Positions 62,951 to 64,000 of a DNA stretch of 64,000 nt are shown piece by piece (the first letter of the stretch is position 1; every line of letters begins with the position of its first letter). The stretch comes from JAEVLT01 sp050496765. Its GTDB lineage: Bacteria; Bacillota; Bacilli; Bacillales; Cytobacillaceae. Under the pieces are notes generated by a model. It was not told where the DNA came from. It made no database searches and worked only from the letters and a program-made list of their open reading frames with translations. The stretch spans positions 623,534 through 687,533 of the forward strand of contig NZ_JBNWEO010000013.1 in the NCBI RefSeq assembly GCF_050496765.1, written 5' to 3'. The translations under genes and the position numbers were made by a program.

Positions 62951-63091
62951 CTATTTAAATAACCTTCCAGTTAACTTGCCTATTAATCTATTTTTTAAGC
63001 GCTGCATGATCCGGCCACGTCTAATTGCGTTTATATCTCCCAAAATCTTGGCTGATGTATATAGAATTGTTCGAATTTTAGATATGGACAT
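62951..63091 (-). CDS. 46-residue very basic protein
   Basis: ATG at 63091 behind GGGAGGAAAAT. MSISKIRTILYTSAKILG then many Arg and Lys (DINAIRRGRIMQRLKNRL), pI clearly high. Such short basic proteins occur in Bacillus phages and plasmids and may bind DNA. Too short for usual gene finders. Confidence 0.65.
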   Translation of the reverse strand: MSISKIRTILYTSAKILGDINAIRRGRIMQRLKNRLIGKLTGRLFK

Positions 63092-63140
63092 GCGGTATTT
63101 TCCTCCCTAATCGAATCGTTGTTAATTTGATTCGTAATGT

Positions 63141-63155
63141 GGTTCGTAATGCGAC
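63141..63155. repeat. 15-bp direct repeat, first copy (second at 63314-63328)
   Basis: GGTTCGTAATGCGAC occurs exactly at 63141-63155 and 63314-63328, and a shorter TTCGTAATG copy lies at 63131. The copies flank a tiny gene. Iteron-like, possibly linked to replication or regulation. Confidence 0.6.
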
Positions 63156-63268
63156 TAAAATTTATTAACTACATCTTGAATAGCATCGTGTAGTTCAACC
63201 CAATCAGTAAGCGGAGAATCAAGGATAGTTTGAATTTCATTTTTTATTTCTTGTAATTTATCATTCAT
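63155..63268 (-). CDS. 37-residue acidic peptide
   Basis: MNDKLQEIKNEIQTILDSPL then TDWVELHDAIQDVVNKF; AAGGAG 8 bases before the ATG. Soluble, amphipathic helices. Flanked by the two copies of the 15-bp repeat. Function unknown. Confidence 0.55.
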   Translation of the reverse strand: MNDKLQEIKNEIQTILDSPLTDWVELHDAIQDVVNKF

Positions 63269-63329
63269 TTTTCTTAACTCCTTATTATCGTCTTTTTCTT
63301 CTAATGCGTTAAAGGTTCGTAATGCGACA

Positions 63330-63653
63330 TTACTCGTTAATATTTAAAGGCATTATAAGTCTTGTAAAATGAGTAACATAATCAGGAAAATCACTATCCA
63401 AAGGTGTTCCGCAATATGGTGGTTCTACGATAGGGAACCTCCACCACAAACAGTCACCGTAATCCTCGCTCCATTCTTCAATATGCTTTGGTTCCATTGC
63501 ATCTTCTAATTCTCCAAGCCTTTTGACCGCCATATGATATTCAAAGAAAGCATCATAATTATTAAATTCATTTGTCTTGTGTGTATAATCTTTCAAGTCA
63601 TACACAAACGCTCCAATATATTTTTTTGTCAATCTCTTCACAATTAATTTCAA
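63330..63653 (-). CDS. Hypothetical 107-residue element protein
   Basis: MKLIVKRLTKKYIGAFVYDL at the start, AAGGAGG upstream. Acidic middle with aromatic clusters (WSEDYGDCLWWRFPIVEPPY). Soluble, no known motif. Early-region gene of the element by position. Confidence 0.7.
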   Translation of the reverse strand: MKLIVKRLTKKYIGAFVYDLKDYTHKTNEFNNYDAFFEYHMAVKRLGELEDAMEPKHIEEWSEDYGDCLWWRFPIVEPPYCGTPLDSDFPDYVTHFTRLIMPLNINE

Positions 63654-63742
63654 TCCTCCTTATGTCGCAATATGGTTCCAATACGCATCATCGGCTAAAA
63701 GCTATCACTTGCTATCAGATGGCTATTTCCCCTCTAACAAAA

Positions 63743-63922
63743 TCAAAAGATTCTTCTATACCTTTTAGTGTCTTTATATTCCTCCACTAATTCACTTAAT
63801 GTCAGTTCATAAAGCTGCCGGCCATCAGTCATTTTTGTCCACCCTGCTTCTAAGAGTTTGTGGATCAGTTCATCCTTCAAGCGATCATGTGCTTCCCGTA
63901 AATAAGATTTAAAATTTGTCAC
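63743..63922 (-). CDS. FbpA-like small protein (Fur-regulated basic protein A family)
   Basis: 59 residues, GTG start behind GGGGTGAAAG. The family core is clear: LKDELIHKLLEAGWTKMTDG followed by RQLYELTLSELVEEYKDTK. In B. subtilis FbpA proteins act in the iron-sparing response with the FsrA RNA. Copies of this small domain also sit on mobile elements; the role here is unknown. Its start overlaps the region just after the stop of the cut-off gene. Confidence 0.7.
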   Translation of the reverse strand: MTNFKSYLREAHDRLKDELIHKLLEAGWTKMTDGRQLYELTLSELVEEYKDTKRYRRIF

Positions 63923-63928
63923 CTTCTT

Positions 63929-64000
63929 TCACCCCACTTTCCTTCCACGTTTTTTATATAGCCAATCAATGAAACTTTTAGATTCATTGAACGCTTTTGT
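63929..64000 (-). CDS. C-terminal end of a gene cut by the window edge
   Basis: The last 23 codons and a stop are visible (FNESKSFIDWLYKKRGRKVG), basic and helical. The gene is probably in the same operon as the FbpA-like gene, whose ribosome site overlaps its stop. By position it may belong to the replication module, but this cannot be judged. Confidence 0.5.
   Translation of the reverse strand, partial: TKAFNESKSFIDWLYKKRGRKVG

Larger units (their letters stand above)
53335..64000 (-). mobile_element. Integrated inovirus-like (filamentous phage-type) element, right end beyond window
   Basis: All about 28 genes run on the minus strand, many overlapping by 1-4 bases, with base and codon use more AT-rich than the chromosome. 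Markers: small serine recombinase at the left end, Zot/pI-like ATPase, seven tiny single-span proteins including two near-identical copies, two secreted adhesin-like proteins, a pVI-like hydrophobic protein. Gene order follows filamentous phages: coat, adsorption, pVI, pI. The left edge is estimated from the host gene remnant. Replication genes are probably past 64000. Alternative: an integrative plasmid using a phage-like secretion apparatus. Confidence 0.75.

Noticed and set aside
53335..64000. Betatectivirus (Bam35-like) prophage
   Set aside because: It would need a double jelly-roll capsid protein of about 350 residues and a protein-primed polymerase; neither is in the visible part.

Overview
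The window reads as chromosome of an endospore-forming, low-to-moderate GC Bacillaceae, probably close to Bacillus, Caldibacillus or Geobacillus. The evidence is a set of genes typical of that group: spoVR next to yhdB, pgcA next to yhcU/yhcT, glpP, a DeoC/Cdd cluster, a sporulation-kinase-like sensor, LacI-type sugar operons, AGGAGG ribosome binding sites, and many strong hairpin-plus-T-run terminators. No rRNA, tRNA or CRISPR array was seen.

Layout. 1-3.5 kb: a glycerol-3-phosphate uptake operon (glpP-ugpC-ugpA-ugpE, last gene cut by the window edge), with a terminator in its own leader that is a likely GlpP antitermination site. 3.8-12 kb: housekeeping and stress genes (spoVR, yhdB, pgcA, yhcU, yhcT, a GlsB-like membrane protein, a pirin with an MhqR-like operator, an aldo/keto reductase, a ferritin-like protein). 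12-17 kb: a three-gene signalling cassette (hybrid histidine kinase, stand-alone receiver, Hpt-REC-GGDEF-REC diguanylate cyclase). 17-27.8 kb: proC, aag, the deoC-xapX-cdd operon, an MMPL exporter, a cupin, an XRE-PAS regulator, a PAS histidine kinase split by an IS4-type insertion, and an ArsB/NhaD-type ion transporter.

28-44 kb is carbohydrate metabolism. A GH36 alpha-galactosidase and two GH13 alpha-glucosidases lie with a LacI regulator, and a 21-bp tandem repeat separates the two GH13 genes. Next comes a second LacI-controlled operon: a sugar ABC importer without its own ATPase, a ThuA-like protein, two Gfo/Idh/MocA dehydrogenases and a sugar-phosphate-isomerase-like protein. This set resembles thu-type disaccharide pathways that work through keto-sugars. 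44-52 kb holds a sulfur-carrier and flavoprotein operon (DsrE-like, TusA, SQR-like, DUF1641) and a formate dehydrogenase operon (FdhF, DUF1641, MpsC/DUF2294, FdhD) with a long leader hairpin.

From about 53.3 kb to the window end lies an integrated mobile element, all on the minus strand. It has a small serine recombinase, a Zot/pI-like ATPase, a run of seven tiny single-membrane-span proteins including two near-identical tandem copies, two secreted adhesin-like proteins (one proline/glycine-rich, one with FN3 domains and a C-terminal anchor) and a pVI-like hydrophobic protein. The order (small coat-like proteins, adsorption-like proteins, pVI-like protein, pI-like ATPase) matches the morphogenesis module of filamentous phages (Inoviridae). 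No secretin is visible, as expected for a single-membrane host. The replication end is cut off at 64,000. This is the most interesting part of the window.
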